A stretch of DNA of 64,000 nucleotides, taken from NCBI RefSeq assembly GCF_040954645.1, contig NC_092808.1:87613389-87677388 (forward strand), given 5' to 3'. This DNA comes from Diabrotica undecimpunctata (Eukaryota; Arthropoda; Insecta; Coleoptera; Chrysomelidae). Position numbers and translations under genes: made by a program. Below the pieces are notes generated by a model, which saw only the letters and a program-made list of their open reading frames with translations, did no database searches and was not told the origin of the DNA. This document shows, one piece after another, positions 46,066 to 57,904 of the stretch. Positions within the stretch are counted from its first letter, which is position 1, and each line of letters opens with the position of its first letter.

Positions 46066-47540
46066 AAGAAGTTCGATATTGTATCTACAAATAAATATGT
46101 TATAAAAAATCCGAAAATTCGATTTCATTTTTACAATATATTTACTAGTAGACATTCTATCGTCCGTGCTATGTTGCTACGCTACGTAAATGCCGTCAAA
46201 CGTGTCAAACTAAAACCGTGAAAACGCAAGATATTTTTGAGATCCCTAACCGAATTTTATAAAAAGCGGAAAAAAACAACCATAAAAGATCCTTTCAACG
46301 CATAAAAGAATTCTAAATAATGTTTTGAAATGTTGTTAAATAAAGATGTTTCTAATAAGTTATCTCTTTGTTTGTATCTTTAGGCCCATGCGAGCCATAA
46401 ATTACACTATTACGTAGTTGGTAACTAAGCAATAAAAACACAATAATAAACTAGTATGACATAAAATAATTTTTGGTTTCCTTTTAATTTTGTTGTGCCT
46501 TTCCTTTGCCTATGATGCAAAGTACTTATAAAAACTCCTTTATAGGAATAAAAACATTTTTACTCCTTTTAAGAATATAGTTAACAATAATAATATCTTG
46601 TGTGAAGTGAAAAGATAAACTATGAACTTTTTTATCGCGATTTGTGCTGGAAGCTTCGATTTATTTTGTCATATAGTCCTCAGCATTGTATTTTTTTTTT
46701 CTATAGGAGAGGTTGTTTTAAATTTTACGATGTGAAAAAGTTATCACAAGTAATATTGTGACCTTTAAAATCACACCCACGATCTGGCGCGGCACCTGCT
46801 TCCTTTCGACAAATGTCAGATATTTAAATATGCCTTTAAACATGGGATAACAGGTATAGAATACAATGAAAAGATACATCAATAATCAATAAAGAAACAG
46901 ACAGGAAAAAGCTAAAAAGAATCAGCTCTCCTCCTACTTAATAAAAAAAAATGTGTAGCAAAGGCATCCGCAGGATGTTGCAGGCTTTGGTTGACAATCC
47001 TAAAAGAAAAAGCTAACAATAAGAACATGCCAATATAAGCGGTAAACAGAAAGTTGCAGACATCATCTACAATTAAACTCAATACATATGCAGCACAGAA
47101 TACACAAACACATAATCTACAAACCACAGAATACAAATAAAGAAAACAAAACACACAAAACAGTGAGAATTTGATATTTCGAGAATTAAAACACCACTCT
47201 CGGATTATTTGTCAATCAAAACAAGGCTACCGTCTACAAGATCAATGCTAATTAAGTCAACCGTCACTTTTAAAAAGCATAACCAAACGTATTACCTTGT
47301 TGGTTATATAGTTTATTTTATTTTTCACTTGCATATTATTTGCTTATTTGAACTGGGATACGGTTACCATAAACACTTGTTATATCCTAGGGAATAATAA
47401 GCGGGCGTTATGGCTTACAAGGCACACAAGTTAAATACGAAAATACCCAATTAATAGTTATATCCAAGAGTCCCATCAGATGTTAAGTAATGATTAACAA
47501 ACACATAATAAAATATATGACAGTATAAAGGAAAATGCGG
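46066..47540. other. No gene seen
   Basis: About 1.5 kb of AT-rich text. A minus frame at 47154-46912 is Cys/Leu-rich without recognisable domain. Nothing else supported. Confidence 0.5.
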
Positions 47541-47890
47541 ATAAAATAAAGCATGTGTTATACTAGTACTAACATAAGCAGTGGAAACAAGAACTTAACG
47601 TCGCTTGAAAAAAGATTGATAAAAACTACTCAAATGAAAGTACTAAGACCTGTAAGAGCAATTTCTGTCATAGATATAATAGGGAATAAGGATACATCAA
47701 GAGAAACGAGTCCAGAATATGGTGAGACGGCGAAGAGCACGACGCCTCAAATAAAGAGATCATGTCGACAGAATGACCAAAAGACAGCATTATAGTAGTC
47801 GTAGATAGTATGACAGATCGACATCAATATAACAAGTACTAGAATGATAGAATAAACAAGACTATGTCCTACAAGAAGCAGAAGAAGAAA
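47541..47890 (+). pseudogene. LINE C-terminal relic with GAA-rich tail
   Basis: TSLEKRLIKTTQMKVLRPVR and AISVIDIIGNKD resemble the 'LRTTEMKVLR.I.G.TL.DRIR' segment near the C-terminus of insect LINE RTs; shifted frames give VQNMVRRRRAR and HVDRMTK. It ends in AAGCAGAAGAAGAAAAA (about 47876-47892), a typical 3' tail. The next LINE inserted just downstream. Confidence 0.55.
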
Positions 47891-48237
47891 AATACCATTA
47901 TTTTACTATTATTATAAATGATTGTCAAATTTACCGAAACGTCAAAAGTTTGAATCTTTCTAGCGGTAAATTTAAATATTGGTTGTCTTTATACTTACGA
48001 GAGTATATCGCAAAATTAAATATATAATAATTCACAATTACAGCGTAGAAACAACAGTTTCGATATACAACGTAATATACTACAATTTTTACTGGCTGAG
48101 TTAAAGAAATTTCAGACAAGAGTCTTAAGAGATAGAGATAATTAATCTACTTTTATATAACTCTTCTAGAGCATTGGTAAGTCTTTTCCATTACATATTT
48201 TTTTTCTATATTAGTAAAATTTTGATCAGCTACTGAT

Positions 48238-49641
48238 ATGTCACCGCATGGCGGCAAGAAAAAGCCAAATGATCTCCAAGCGATCAATAATGAAAACGAT
48301 AATATGGATATTTCGAATAATGAAAATAATACAATAATAAATGATAAGTCTGATAATGAGAAAAAAAATAAATTTAATCAAAGCGACAACAGATACAAGA
48401 ATAATGCTGTAGGGCCATACTTAGTTGTAGTAGAAGGAATCGAGAAAAAATTCAAAATAGGCAAGTATAATCATTTACAAATAGCAAATGACCTCTTCAA
48501 TTTAAATTTAAAAGATATCTTGGAGGTTAAAATCAAAGGTATAAATAAAGTTGGTGTTTCTTTCGCAAACAGCGAAGCGGCTAACAATTTTATTAATAAC
48601 CCTATCAATCTTAAAGATAAATATAAAACATATATTCCATATAATCAAATAACATGTAAGGGCATCATCAGAGATGTTAACCCGTCACTAACCGAAGATC
48701 AAATCAAAAAATCATTAATCTCACCCTTCGATGTTATAGACATCAAAAGACTAAACAGGAAAATTATTGAAGATGATAACTCGGTTGAATATGCTCCTAC
48801 AGGCACAATACTTATAACTTTTGATGGTAAGATATTGCCAAGAGAAATAAAAATTAGTTATCTTAAATTCAACATTATTCCATATGTGTCGAGAGTCACA
48901 CAATGTTATAAATGTTTGATATATGGTCATACCAGGACTCTTTGCAGAACTAAACCAAAATGTCATAATTGTGGACAACAGGTGGAAGAGGGTGACTTAG
49001 AGTCACATCTAGAGGCAAAATGCCTAACGATGTGTATATATTGTAAGAGTCCTGAGCATAACTCAGTTAATAAAAAGTGTCCTGAATATACCAGACAAAC
49101 AGAAATTAAAAAGTTAATGGCATATGAAAACTTATCATTTTATGAAGGTGCACAACTAGCACCAAAAAATTATTTAAGTAAAGACTATAGAAAAGAAGAT
49201 AGTCAATACCATCCGGCTAACTTCCCAAGTATAAAACCAAAACAAAATACAGAAAACAACAGTATTAATATTAATCAAAGAAGAACCACAGCAAGCCAGT
49301 GCATAAATTCTAAAAGGAGTTACGTTTCTGCAGCCAAATCAACGGGAACAATAAAGAAAAGAAATATTTCATATGATAAAACTATACATGAATCGCAATT
49401 AATAAATCAAAATGGTAGATTATCTCAACTAAATAGTACAGTTCAAATTAATGACACTCCATCTATATCTGGTATTAATAACAACAATTTAAAACATAAT
49501 TTTAATAAATCAACGCCTGTTAGTGCATCGCAAAATTACTGTAATACAATAGATGATTTATACAGAAAATTTACAAATATGAATAAAGAAGAACAAATTA
49601 TATTAAAGAATAAACAATACAATGTACATGGAATGTCTTGA
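48238..49641 (+). CDS. I-like LINE ORF1: gag-like CCHC protein
   Basis: ATG at 48238. An Asn/Asp-rich N-terminus (about 1-55) is followed by two RNA-binding-like folds (PYLVVVEGIEKKFKIGKYN; IRDVNPSLTEDQIKKSLI), then three zinc-knuckle-like clusters at about residues 220-285: CYKCLIYGHTRTLC, CHNCGQQVEEGD...H...C, and CIYCKSPEHNSVNKKC. The C-terminus is Asn/Ser-rich. Gags of this type bind element RNA. The last few residues (from about QYNVHGMS) are probably not the native end, because the endonuclease deletion joins here and the frame runs by chance into a stop at 49639. Confidence 0.85.
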   Translation: MSPHGGKKKPNDLQAINNENDNMDISNNENNTIINDKSDNEKKNKFNQSDNRYKNNAVGPYLVVVEGIEKKFKIGKYNHLQIANDLFNLNLKDILEVKIKGINKVGVSFANSEAANNFINNPINLKDKYKTYIPYNQITCKGIIRDVNPSLTEDQIKKSLISPFDVIDIKRLNRKIIEDDNSVEYAPTGTILITFDGKILPREIKISYLKFNIIPYVSRVTQCYKCLIYGHTRTLCRTKPKCHNCGQQVEEGDLESHLEAKCLTMCIYCKSPEHNSVNKKCPEYTRQTEIKKLMAYENLSFYEGAQLAPKNYLSKDYRKEDSQYHPANFPSIKPKQNTENNSININQRRTTASQCINSKRSYVSAAKSTGTIKKRNISYDKTIHESQLINQNGRLSQLNSTVQINDTPSISGINNNNLKHNFNKSTPVSASQNYCNTIDDLYRKFTNMNKEEQIILKNKQYNVHGMS

Positions 49642-52600
49642 AAGATTGTGGTAGTAGCGATCATTTTCCTACAATTATTCTAATGAAAATTAACTATAGT
49701 GAAGGAAAAAGCATTACAACCAATAAAAACTTAAATTTTAGAAACAACATTAGAGAAATTGATTGGAACAAGTATAGTAAATACATAGAAGAACATTTAA
49801 ATATAGAAAATCAATCCTATGACCACTTCACAAGTATAATTAACCAAGCAGTAGAAATTGCTATCCCAAATAAACAAGGCAGAGGCATAAGAAAACTGCA
49901 ATATCAAAAAAGAGTACCTTGGTGGGACCAGGAATGCACTGAAATAATAAATAAAAGAAGAGAAGCGTTAAAGGAATTTAAAAATAATTTTAACCTTAGT
50001 AATTATATCAATGCAAAACACATAATTGCTAAATCAAAACGACTTCTAAAAACAATAAAGAAGCAAAAGTTTATGGAATATTGCGGGAGTATTAATAGAA
50101 ACGTAGACATCAGCTCTATTTGGCAAACTATAAGAAAATTTAAAAATGCATTCTCTCAACCTTCAAACAATAAACTTCCCAATGAAAAAATAAGTTATGA
50201 AATATTAACTAACCTTTCAGTAACTAATATTGAACCGGATTTTGAATTACAGACCATTGATCACTTGTCTAGTGAATTCAATCTCACGGAATTAAAAAAT
50301 AGTCTATTTTTAAAGAAAAACACATCACCAGGCCTTGATAATATTAACTTTAATATGTTAAAACATTTACCTGAAATAGGGCTAATATGGCTACTAAATT
50401 TATACAACAAGGTTAAAGAAGGTGAACTGATTCCCAATGAGTGGAAAACTCAGATTATTATAAGTATTCCTAAGAACAACAAAATTCAAAATTATAATTT
50501 AAGAGCAGAAAATTATAGAGCTCTGGGACTTTCATCATGTGTAGTAAAACTACTGGAATCAATGATTAAAAATAGGCTGGATTGGATCGTGGAAAATCAA
50601 AAAACATTTAGCCAATTTCAAGTAGGATTTAGAAAAGGTATGGGAGTTAACGATAATTTAAATTATTTAAATACTTATGTTCAATTGGCTTTCTCACAAA
50701 ACCAATATGTAAATGCTACTTTCTTAGATATTAAAGCAGCTTTTGATCATGTGAATATTTACATACTATACAGACTTCTTAATAATCTTCATATTCCAGT
50801 AGACATCAATAACCTTATATTTCAATTCTTAAACAATAGGACTCTATATGTTAAAAATCATTATCACGAAATGGTTGGACCATCGCATACTACACAAGGT
50901 CTAATACAAGGCTCACCTTTAAGCCCAATATTATTCAATATTTATCTTAAAAATATATACACAATAATACCTGAAAATTGTGTACTTCTGTCATATGCAG
51001 ATGATTTAATTATCTTAACAAAAGGTAGTAATTTTAACCATATAGCAAATCAGGTAAACTTTATCTTATATGAATTATCCAAATGGTTTGATACACATAA
51101 TCTTAAACTATCCTCATTAAAATGCGAGACTTTGTGGTTTAAAATGAACCGTCCTATTAGTAATTCACCAGATATAAAAATTAATGACTATATAATCCCT
51201 AATGTTCTGTCGAAAAAATATTTAGGTATAATATTTAAGCACAATCTAAATTGGTCAGACCAAATAGATAACATGATTAATAAAGCCCAAAAGGGCATTA
51301 ATATAATACGTGCTCTTTGTAGAGTATGGTGGGGATCAGACCCAAGAACACTAAAATTAATATATAATGGCTTGATACAATCACAATTAGATTATGGCGC
51401 TAGTATAATTAATAACTTCTCTCAACAAAATTTTATGAAATTAAACCGAATACAATTCCAAGCTTTGAGAACAACACATGGGATGATGAAATCTACTCCC
51501 ACTAATGTCATTTTAGCAGAAAGTGCAACTATCGATCTACACCATAGATTTAAATGGATTGCCACGAAATACATAGCAAAGATTAGCACAACTCCAAATC
51601 ACTCATTATTAAATATGCTTCTAGACTTAAAAAAATATTATGGTTATCAACAAGGATATTGGAAGGGAAAAAATCCAACATATTTGATTGACGCTCTAAC
51701 AGAAGTTAAAAAGTTTTTACCATCAATGAACACAAGTGACATACCAGCCTGCTACTCAAATGAATATGATATCTACACTTATAATATACCAATTATAAAA
51801 ACATTATTAAAAAAAAATAGTTCCCATAACCTTTGGGAATATTACAATTTTGTAAATTCGTATTACTATAATTACATACAAATATTTACAGATGCTTCAA
51901 AAAAACAAAAAAATCAAAACCTTGAGGAAGCCAAAACGGGCATAGGAATACACATACCTAGTATAAATTATTCCTTTTCTGAAAAAATTCCTTCACTTAT
52001 TAATATCTGTACAGCAGAAATAATAGCTATTCAAAAGGGTCTAATGATTTGTGAGGAAAAAAGTTTTGATAAAGCTATAATATTTACGGACTCAAAGAGC
52101 GCTATAGACAACATTAATAACAATATGATAACTGCAACAAAAGATTACAGAGTCTTGCAAGTTAAAAAGAAACTATACTATTTAAATAAATATGGAAAAG
52201 ATATTAGATTATGTTGGATTACTGGACATAATGATATCAAGGGAAATGAAATAGCTGACAAACTGGCAAAGATTGGGGCTGAATTAAATATTCCTGCTAA
52301 AATTCGATTAAGTAACTTGGATATCATGCCATTATTAAAAAATAAAATATGTTCTATGCGTCAAAATAATTGGTTAAATTCTTTTCAATATAAAGGCAAG
52401 TGGTATAACAACATACAAAATTTTTTTCCTAATAAACTATGGTTTGACACAATCCCATACATAGATAGGCGGCATATTACTACCATTATTAGAATGAGGA
52501 GTGGTCATTGCCTGACAGGAGTACATTTATATAAAATCAACATTCGGGATAACCCATACTGTGAATGTGGGCAAATGGATACACTAGAACACATATTTTC

Positions 52601-52763
52601 TGAATGCCCAATAAACAAAATAAAAGATTATGATGTCTATCAGGAGCTGATCAAAATTAATATTAAAACCCCAATCAACATACCAATGCTTCTATGCGAG
52701 ACTAACCCTAAAATTATCAAAATTCTTATCAGATTCCTACAGATTAACCATATAAAATTATAA
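49614..52763 (+). pseudogene. I-like LINE ORF2 lacking endonuclease: RT plus RNase H
   Basis: No good ATG: the frame opens at 49614 and its first family text is TWNVLKDCGSSDHFPTIIL, the final SDH motif of the endonuclease; the roughly 200 residues before it are gone. Counting from 49638, RT follows: NEWKTQIIISIPK, LGLSSCVVKLLES, FLDIKAAFDHV (about 362), QGSPLSPILFNIY, SYADDLIIL (about 453). RNase H: IFTDASKK (750), TAEIIAIQKG (792), IFTDSKSAIDN (816), WITGHNDIKGNEIAD (863). A Cys-His cluster CECGQMDTLEHIFSEC (975) closes the protein. About 1,040 codons without a stop. Scored as a pseudogene because of the deletion; RT could still be functional if expressed. Confidence 0.85.
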
Positions 52764-52999
52764 CCTTAATAATAACCTATCCAATATTAACATTTAAACC
52801 AACGATAAGAAAATAGAAAACATAAATAAAATGTAGATTTGTAGAAAAAAAATGTCTATATGTCAATGATAATTGATAATAGGGCATGAGATATTCTCAG
52901 ACTCACGACAGTGGCCCAAAAATTAACAAAACAAATGTACTGGGTGATTATTCAGAAGAATAAAAGCCAAAAAGAAGAAGAAGAAGAATTATTATAAAT

Positions 53000-53764
53000 A
53001 GCTACAGTCCATTTGTTAAGCAAATATCTAAAAAAGTTGCTGATATAGTGCAAAAATATTATTTTAATTTTACAAATTTTAGTTCACCCACGAGAGATTT
53101 TAGAATTTTTGTTATTAAGTAAAATATTATTTTTGAACTCTGAGAACGTAGTTATAATTTGTTTCATTATTTATTACTCTATCTCCATGTCGTTTAAGTT
53201 TAAAACGCAACTGCACGAATTAATTTAATTGAAGCTACAGACTTACAACTCCTTAAACCCATTCAGTAGGTAATGAATTAGTTGGTTTCCTTTACTAGGA
53301 TCTATATTTTAAATAAGAGAAGTTGGTATTTATCTTGGCGCACAGTGTATCTTAAATTCAATCTTTAAGAATTGTTAATATTTGTGTTTTCCTTCAGTTT
53401 ATGTAAGTAGTGTTCTGTTTGATTGTATTGTAACTTTATACATTTATATTACATTAAATATCTTATATTACCTCAGTATAATTAATTGAAGTTACGATAG
53501 CTGGAAAGCTATACAACTTTCTATAAATAAATGAATTTAATACAAGCTAACTAATAAGATAATTAATTACTCGATGATAATAATTTATTCACTACAAGGC
53601 CAGTCAGGGGTTGTTCTCGAGGAATCGTATTACTTTTACTGTAGTACCTAGCGATTGGCGTATTTTTTGCAAAGCTTAAAAGAGGAGAATTTCGTGCTAT
53701 GGTTTATTTAGATGACAAAGTTATAGTGGATTCTTTTTCTTTATGTACCATGTCCTTTTAGAAC
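53000..53764. other. No gene seen
   Basis: AT-rich text after the LINE target site; nothing recognisable. Confidence 0.5.
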
Positions 53765-54290
53765 ATTAGTTACCATCATAGGTATCTTGCCTTGCCACCC
53801 TAAATAGCATTCTTGTATCAATACCATACCAATCTTGCAACTTCTTTAACCATGAAGTCTTTCTTAGCCCTGGACTGCGTTTGCCTGCTATTTCTCTCTC
53901 GTTACAGGTCCAAAGAACTGCAGCTTTCTTTTTTCTTTATGCTTTTTTTAATCTCCGTAGTCTTGCTGAGATGTTCTAATATCTACAATATTTAGTTTAG
54001 TTTCGAATCTTCTCATCTCAAAAGCCTCAAGGCTTAGTAATCCGTCGCAGTAAGTAATGTCCGGTGGTGAACTAACCCGATAGTCTTTGAATAGGTTCGT
54101 AATGTAATTTTTCAATTATTCAAGTTTGCCCTTTACTTCAAATATAACTTTATCGTATTCATCATGTAGCAGTGCAGTTTGTCTCTTATTGAAGATACCA
54201 GCCGCCTCTTTCACTTTTTTATACATGTTAAACGTGTCGTGTCTATTTTCGAGTTCTTTAATTTTATGACGCTGTTTTGCGTAGATATTA
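53765..54290 (-). pseudogene. LINE relic with RT core deleted
   Basis: The minus strand reads HDTFNMYKKVKEAAGIFNKR, TALLHDEYDKVIFEVKGKLE and NYITNLFKDYR (endonuclease-RT linker), then jumps to LEAFEMRRFE (thumb), and ends with EIAGKRSPGLRKTSWLKKLQ and DWYGIDTRMLFRVAR (C-terminal tail of the same LINE group as 8560-10245). The whole RT catalytic part is absent between linker and thumb. Several stops. Confidence 0.6.
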
Positions 54291-54459
54291 CTCTTTTCTT
54301 TTTTATAATAGATAGAGATAAATATTATATAATAGCTAATATCAAGTAAGGTAACTTAATGGCAGCAACTACTTAATATCTCCATCTTTGATAGGAAAAG
54401 TGCGTGATTTATTACCTTAAATTTTCTATAGGTATAGGTCATGCAAAACCGATAAAATG

Positions 54460-54461
<2 letters not shown>

Positions 54462-54522
<61 letters not shown>
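54462..54522. repeat. TA microsatellite abutting the transposon end
   Basis: About 30 TA units directly against the left inverted end at 54523; ATATATATA also follows the right end. Confidence 0.95.
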
Positions 54523-54524
<2 letters not shown>

Positions 54525-57432
54525 TCGGCATACTGCCAAAAGTGACCAAGTCATGTTTAGGTAGTTTCGAGAAAATGAAGTGTAAAGTTTTAGAAGTGCC
54601 TATAAAATCGAACATGATAACTACACAGTTTTGAAGGTTTTATGTTTCGAGGGTTAGTCATCTAGACGCAAATACTTTAGTTAATAATAAAATAACTCTA
54701 ATGGTACACTAACAAAAATGCAATAAAGATGACTTGGTCACTTCCGATGTAAGATAAAATTAACCAATATGACTTGGGCATGTCTAACTTGACATGGTAA
54801 AACTAACGTAAGAACCGATAAAAATAAAAAAAAATGTTTGTAGTATAGATGTTTATTGCTTACATACAATAAAATTAATCAATATCAATATCGCTATCTG
54901 AATCTGATACTGCTGGTTCTGGAACTCTATCAAGCGCCTTATTATTCACAGCAAAGACTTGTACCAATCATGATATTCAGGCGGAATTATGCTACTTGTT
55001 ATAAGTTTAAGCAAACTGTTTTTCTTCTTTTCCGTTATTGGTAACAACGCTTTATATAATGGCTGTAGATCCATCGCCGTTGCTGTTGGTCTTCCTCTTC
55101 CAGCTACCCGAAGCACATGAAACTCGGTCTCTGAAGGTCTGTATTTAAATAAAATACATCCTGGATTAGCCTTTTCATACCTCATGCATTTTATTCTTAG
55201 CCATTCAACCTTGTTTCCTTTCTCATCTTTGCTTTTATTTTTAATTAAGGTATTTGCTAGAGCTTTTAAGTCAATGAAATCAGAAAATCTTAATTCTTGA
55301 ACATTATAGGGACTACAACTTTTATTTTTATTGCGATTAGAACGTGCAAGTCGGAAAATGTTTAAAAGGTCATTGTGTGTAAAGATGCGTACATGTTTCT
55401 TTGCTTTTTCGATTGCAGAATGCATTGAGTCCACTTCCATGTATGTGTGCCCTTTCTCCAAAAAATTATGTTGAATAACATCAAAATGCATGTGGTGTAC
55501 AATATACAGAAAGAGAGCAGAAATAAATTGATTTCGGTTCTGTCCACTGCAGCTATCAGAAAAAACACTAATTTCTTTTATAGTAGTTGGAATACTTTTT
55601 ATCCAGCAGAGTAACGCAGTTCCTATTTCACAACTTCCCCTTTGACCATTTAATTCCGTCCAAGAAAAGCAGTGAGCATTATTGGGTTTCGCAGCTTCAT
55701 AAATAGTCAAATTGTAGGCACATAACTTCCTTGTATAATACATTTGAGAAACGGCCGAAGTTGGAATATTTAAAACGCTTTGTAGATCAAAAGTTGCACT
55801 TACAAAATTAGTATCTGCATTTGCTCTAACCTTGTCATTGGCCTTGAGTTGATTTGCTTCGTCACGTCTCGCAATATGAGCTGTGTAATCTTCATCCGAT
55901 ATTAATTTCTTTTTGTGTTTCTCGCATACTTCACAAAGATCCTTTTTCGGGTGAAAGAAAGATAAATTAAATTCTTTCCCAAATATACGACGATAAGTAA
56001 TTTCGGAAACGTATGGTTTATTATCTTCTTTGCATTTATTGACGTATAGGTCATACATCTTGGAAATTGATAAACTTGGATCTAGATACTGTCGCTTTGA
56101 AGATTTTCTGCAATAATGGGAGTCCATCGCAGGAAAGCTGGCAATATGTTCTCTTACTATTACTATCATGTCTTCAGATGTTTTGTTAGATGGAACATGA
56201 TGACCTCTGTTATCTGAAATAGCAAACAATCCATGTTCATTTGCTCCCTTCAAAGCTGTATCCACAGGCCCGTGGCTAATGCAAAGAGTTTTAAGAAAGA
56301 ATACTTTGCACACTTGAATTCTGTGCTCATTCTTCTGGAAATGATATTTCCTAGATGTTTCCTTCTTAGTGCCTGTTCCAGTACGAACCCTTCGATATTT
56401 TGGCTTAGTCCACGAAACACAAGATAGAATAAAGTCCTTTTGCCTTTCATAATGTAACTTCCAGAAACTTGCGCATAACTTGTCACGTTCTTCTTCAGAA
56501 AAACTGGTTGAACACTGAAATTTACAGTTTTTGCAGTTGACCTTTTTTGGTTTATTTGGACTTTTTATACCAGTTTTACTTACGTAGGGAATACTTAACG
56601 ATCTGTTCTGTTTGGCAATATTCTTCTTCCATTTTTCTGGACTGGCTTTTTTCCATCTTGGTTTTTTTACTAATACTTCATCCTCACTACTTTCATCTTC
56701 AGTGGCAATGTAATTATCATCACTCTCTGTTCCAAATGGTTCTGATTCAGTCTCACTCGTTGTAAATTCAGCATCTACATGCAGTTTGATAGGTATTTGA
56801 TTTTGATTACCACCCGATGAACTGTTATTGAGGCTAGTATTTGGATCTGAAATAAAAGAAGTTATAAATAATCTCTAATCATTTCACTCGTATATTATTT
56901 ATGAAATACCCCTTTGGCATAACTTGAAATATTTTATTAAAAATAAATCATAATCAATCAAATACAATAAAAGTAATATCTAACCTATAACGTAATTTTT
57001 GGAACATAATATAAATAATTACATACCTGTAATGTTTACTGCAATTTCATTTGTTAAATTTTCTGTACACAAGGAGGCTATGTACTTCCCCCTGGAACAC
57101 ATTTTTTGAATTTTCTTTGCGTTAGGACAATGATTTTGACACAAAATTAAGTATCCTTGTACGTAACGTCTACTTAAGTTAAATTGATCAGAAAAGTTTA
57201 ATAACAACAACCTACCGAAAAAAGTGACCAAGTCGCCTTGGTCAGTTTTGGCGGTAGCAAATACCAGTATTATGACTTAAGCATTCTAAGGCATGCCTGA
57301 AACTAGGCAACCATATTTATATCACGAGTTGGGCATTTTTTCTGGAAAAGATCTTATAGTTTTAAGTAATTTGGTCAATAAACATCAAAATGAGATTTTT
57401 TTGACTTGGTCACTTTTGGCAGTATGCCGACG
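54523..57432 (-). mobile_element. 2.9-kb DNA transposon with perfect inverted ends, apparently intact
   Basis: CGTCGGCATACTGCCAAAAG at 54523, continuing into TGACCAAGTCA, is matched by its exact reverse complement ending at 57432, about 31 bp in all. A TA-rich sequence borders both sides, so a target duplication of TA type or TATA type is possible but cannot be resolved. Further GTGACCAAGTC-like copies lie inside both ends (54728, 54772, 57222-57245). It carries one two-exon minus-strand gene with no defect seen. It lies beside the 3' end of the PLE at 57.5 kb. Confidence 0.85.
54946..57102 (-). CDS. DDE-like transposase of uncertain superfamily, two exons, about 658 residues
   Basis: Exon 1 is 57102-57027 if ATG 57102 is used (the frame is open further upstream, without ATG); a GT-AG intron of 180 bp follows (57026-56847); exon 2 is 56846-54946. 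The join makes VNIT-D-PNTS in frame. The protein has an acidic, Ser-rich N-terminus, a Lys-rich stretch, CKNCKFQCSTSFSEEERDKL (Cys cluster), TKPKYRRVRTGTGTKKE, a zinc-like CEVCEKHKKK, then FSDSCSGQNRNQFISALFLY and HNFLEKGHTYMEVDSMHSAI, whose acidic residues are the likely catalytic ones. I know this pattern from proteins usually left 'uncharacterized' in insects; I could not place the superfamily (Sola2-like is only a guess). No stop or frameshift seen. Confidence 0.75.
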
Positions 57433-57505
57433 ATATATATACTTAAGTTTTATTTTGAGGTTGCAGTCATTAATAGGGCAGTGTAAGTAAAACTCTTTGT
57501 TCTTT

Positions 57506-57544
57506 TATCTAGCTTTAGCAAAATTTATTCGCTTCTTCAGGATA
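57506..57544 (-). ncRNA. Hammerhead-like motif in the PLE 3' region, core changed at G12
   Basis: On the minus strand: TATC (57544-57541), CTGAAGA, one extra A, a two-pair stem II GC/GC around an 11-nt loop, TAAA where GAAA is expected, palindromic AGCT, A at the cleavage position, then GATA pairing with TATC. It has the same layout as the motifs in the foldbacks. G12 replaced by U should abolish activity. The short stems make this the weakest case structurally, but its position downstream of a PLE reading frame supports it. Confidence 0.45.
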
Positions 57545-57904
57545 TGCTAAGATATGGTTATAATTATTTTATCAGTAAATACAATAAAATTAGAATTAAA
57601 AAACATTGTAAAAAACTAGCACAAAAACTTACATGAGGTTAGTCCATTAAATTTTGAAATTCACACAACATATGTAATTACAATATTTTAATTTTATTTG
57701 ATTTTGTAGGAATCATGATTGATAATAATTATTATTTTGATGTTTGATTTATGTCAGAAAGACACTCGTTTCTGTATCTTATATTTTTTGTTGGTGATAA
57801 CTAGTTTTCGATTGTTATATGGTTGCGTACAAAGTGGCGCCAAATATGAATATTTCAATTTTTTTGAATTTAGTCAGGAAATTTAATATTAGGGAATTAT
57901 TGCA

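Larger units (their letters stand above)
47920..52987 (+). mobile_element. I-like LINE with 12-bp target duplication, endonuclease deleted
   Basis: ATTATTATAAAT at 47908-47919 and 52988-52999 flanks the unit. Inside are a 318-bp leader, ORF1 (48238-49641), ORF2 (RT plus RNase H, to 52763) and a 220-bp 3' region ending in (GAA)n. The 5' and 3' ends therefore look complete, but the endonuclease between ORF1 and RT is missing except for its last motif. Coding parts have no stops, so it is probably a young copy. Confidence 0.85.
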
